Below are positions 5,950-6,131 of a stretch of DNA of 6,131 nt, piece by piece. The translations under genes and the position numbers were made by a program. The stretch comes from Odoribacteraceae bacterium (GTDB taxonomy: Bacteria > Bacteroidota > Bacteroidia > Bacteroidales > Marinifilaceae): positions 1 to 6,131 of the forward strand of contig JAITJA010000116.1 of NCBI GenBank assembly GCA_031279175.1. Reading direction: 5' to 3'. The notes below the pieces were generated by a model that had not been told where the DNA came from, made no database searches, and saw only the letters and a program-made list of their open reading frames with translations. Positions within the stretch are counted from its first letter, which is position 1; the number at the start of each line of letters is the position of its first letter.

Positions 5950-6113
5950 AGAAACATGTATCACAAGTCGACAACGATAAAATCATGAAAGGTATAAACA
6001 TCATAAACAATCCAAGAGACGCGAGACGCTCGCGGCAAGTAGAATCTCCCGTTATCAACGGGAAAAACCAGCGCGCGTGCCGGAATCTTTCGAGAGAAAG
6101 GTCCCGGTTTTTT
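5950..6113 (+). ncRNA. Candidate short structured RNA or leader
   Basis: This stretch follows a promoter-like pair and ends in an intrinsic terminator. It holds three consecutive stem-loops: CGCGAG/CTCGCG (6020-6034, loop ACG), CCCGTT/AACGGG (6048-6062, loop ATC) and the terminator stem (6080-6107). An open frame from the ATG at 5985 runs to the window end through all three stems. It resembles no protein I know and is Arg/Asn-rich, so a free-standing gene is unlikely, though a short leader peptide cannot be excluded. It matches no riboswitch class I recognise. It could equally be the untranslated tail of xerD mRNA. The 5' end is approximate. Confidence 0.35.
6080..6113 (+). terminator. Intrinsic terminator
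   Basis: CCGGAATCTTTC (6080-6091) and GAAAGGTCCCGG (6096-6107) form a 12-position stem with one A-C mismatch and one U-G pair. It is closed by a GAGA (GNRA-type) tetraloop and followed directly by six T (6108-6113). It would end xerD read-through transcripts or the short RNA proposed upstream. If the real gene lies further right, it could act as an attenuator. Confidence 0.85.
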
Positions 6114-6131
6114 ATTGCCCGCGGCGTGGCG

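Noticed and set aside
6063..6083. Minus-strand terminator (five-pair stem followed by five T).
   Set aside because: The stem is short with a G-U pair and the plus-strand terminator overlaps it. No minus-strand gene is visible to its right.
5985..6131. Start of a protein gene (MKGINIINNPRDARRS...) running off the right edge.
   Set aside because: It would read through two stem-loops and a strong terminator and resembles no family I know. It is kept only as a possible leader peptide.

Overview
The window looks like chromosomal DNA from a GC-rich member of the Bacteroidales (Bacteroidota). Three things suggest this. The divergent xerD/aroQ pair, followed by small lipoproteins and a DUF6057-type membrane protein, is a Bacteroidales-style neighbourhood. 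None of the genes has a clear Shine-Dalgarno sequence, and leaders are A/T-rich. Several sites resemble the Bacteroides -33/-7 promoter (TTTG, about 19 bp, TAnnTTTG). No genus can be named from the sequence alone.

Layout. Positions 1-451 contain no convincing gene. They hold a strong hairpin at the left edge (2-40), an AT-rich tandem array of about eleven 21-bp palindromic units (130-361), and a separate 22-bp palindrome (383-404). Positions 452-4777 are a tight minus-strand operon, read right to left: aroQ (type II 3-dehydroquinase), a DUF5715-like lipoprotein with an M15-peptidase-like metal-site pattern, a DUF6057-like membrane protein with about eight membrane segments, and a TolB/PD40-type lipoprotein carrying a c-type heme motif (CINCH). 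Gaps between genes are 1, 23 and 6 bp. Positions 4778-4928 are the divergent control region, with a -7 element for aroQ and a GC-rich hairpin before xerD. Positions 4929-5834 encode the Xer tyrosine recombinase on the plus strand. Positions 5835-6131 contain no clear gene but are structured: a hairpin just after xerD, a promoter-like pair (5913-5943), two short hairpins and a strong intrinsic terminator (6080-6113).

How the parts may work together. AroQ and XerD are housekeeping functions (shikimate pathway, chromosome dimer resolution). The three genes after aroQ all encode envelope proteins: two lipoproteins and one integral membrane protein. They are likely co-expressed with aroQ, and a joint envelope role is an inference.

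The least explained parts are the two non-coding flanks. The left array is a chain of alternating complementary arms at exactly two helical turns per unit. The right flank reads like a short independent RNA or a leader for a gene beyond the window.
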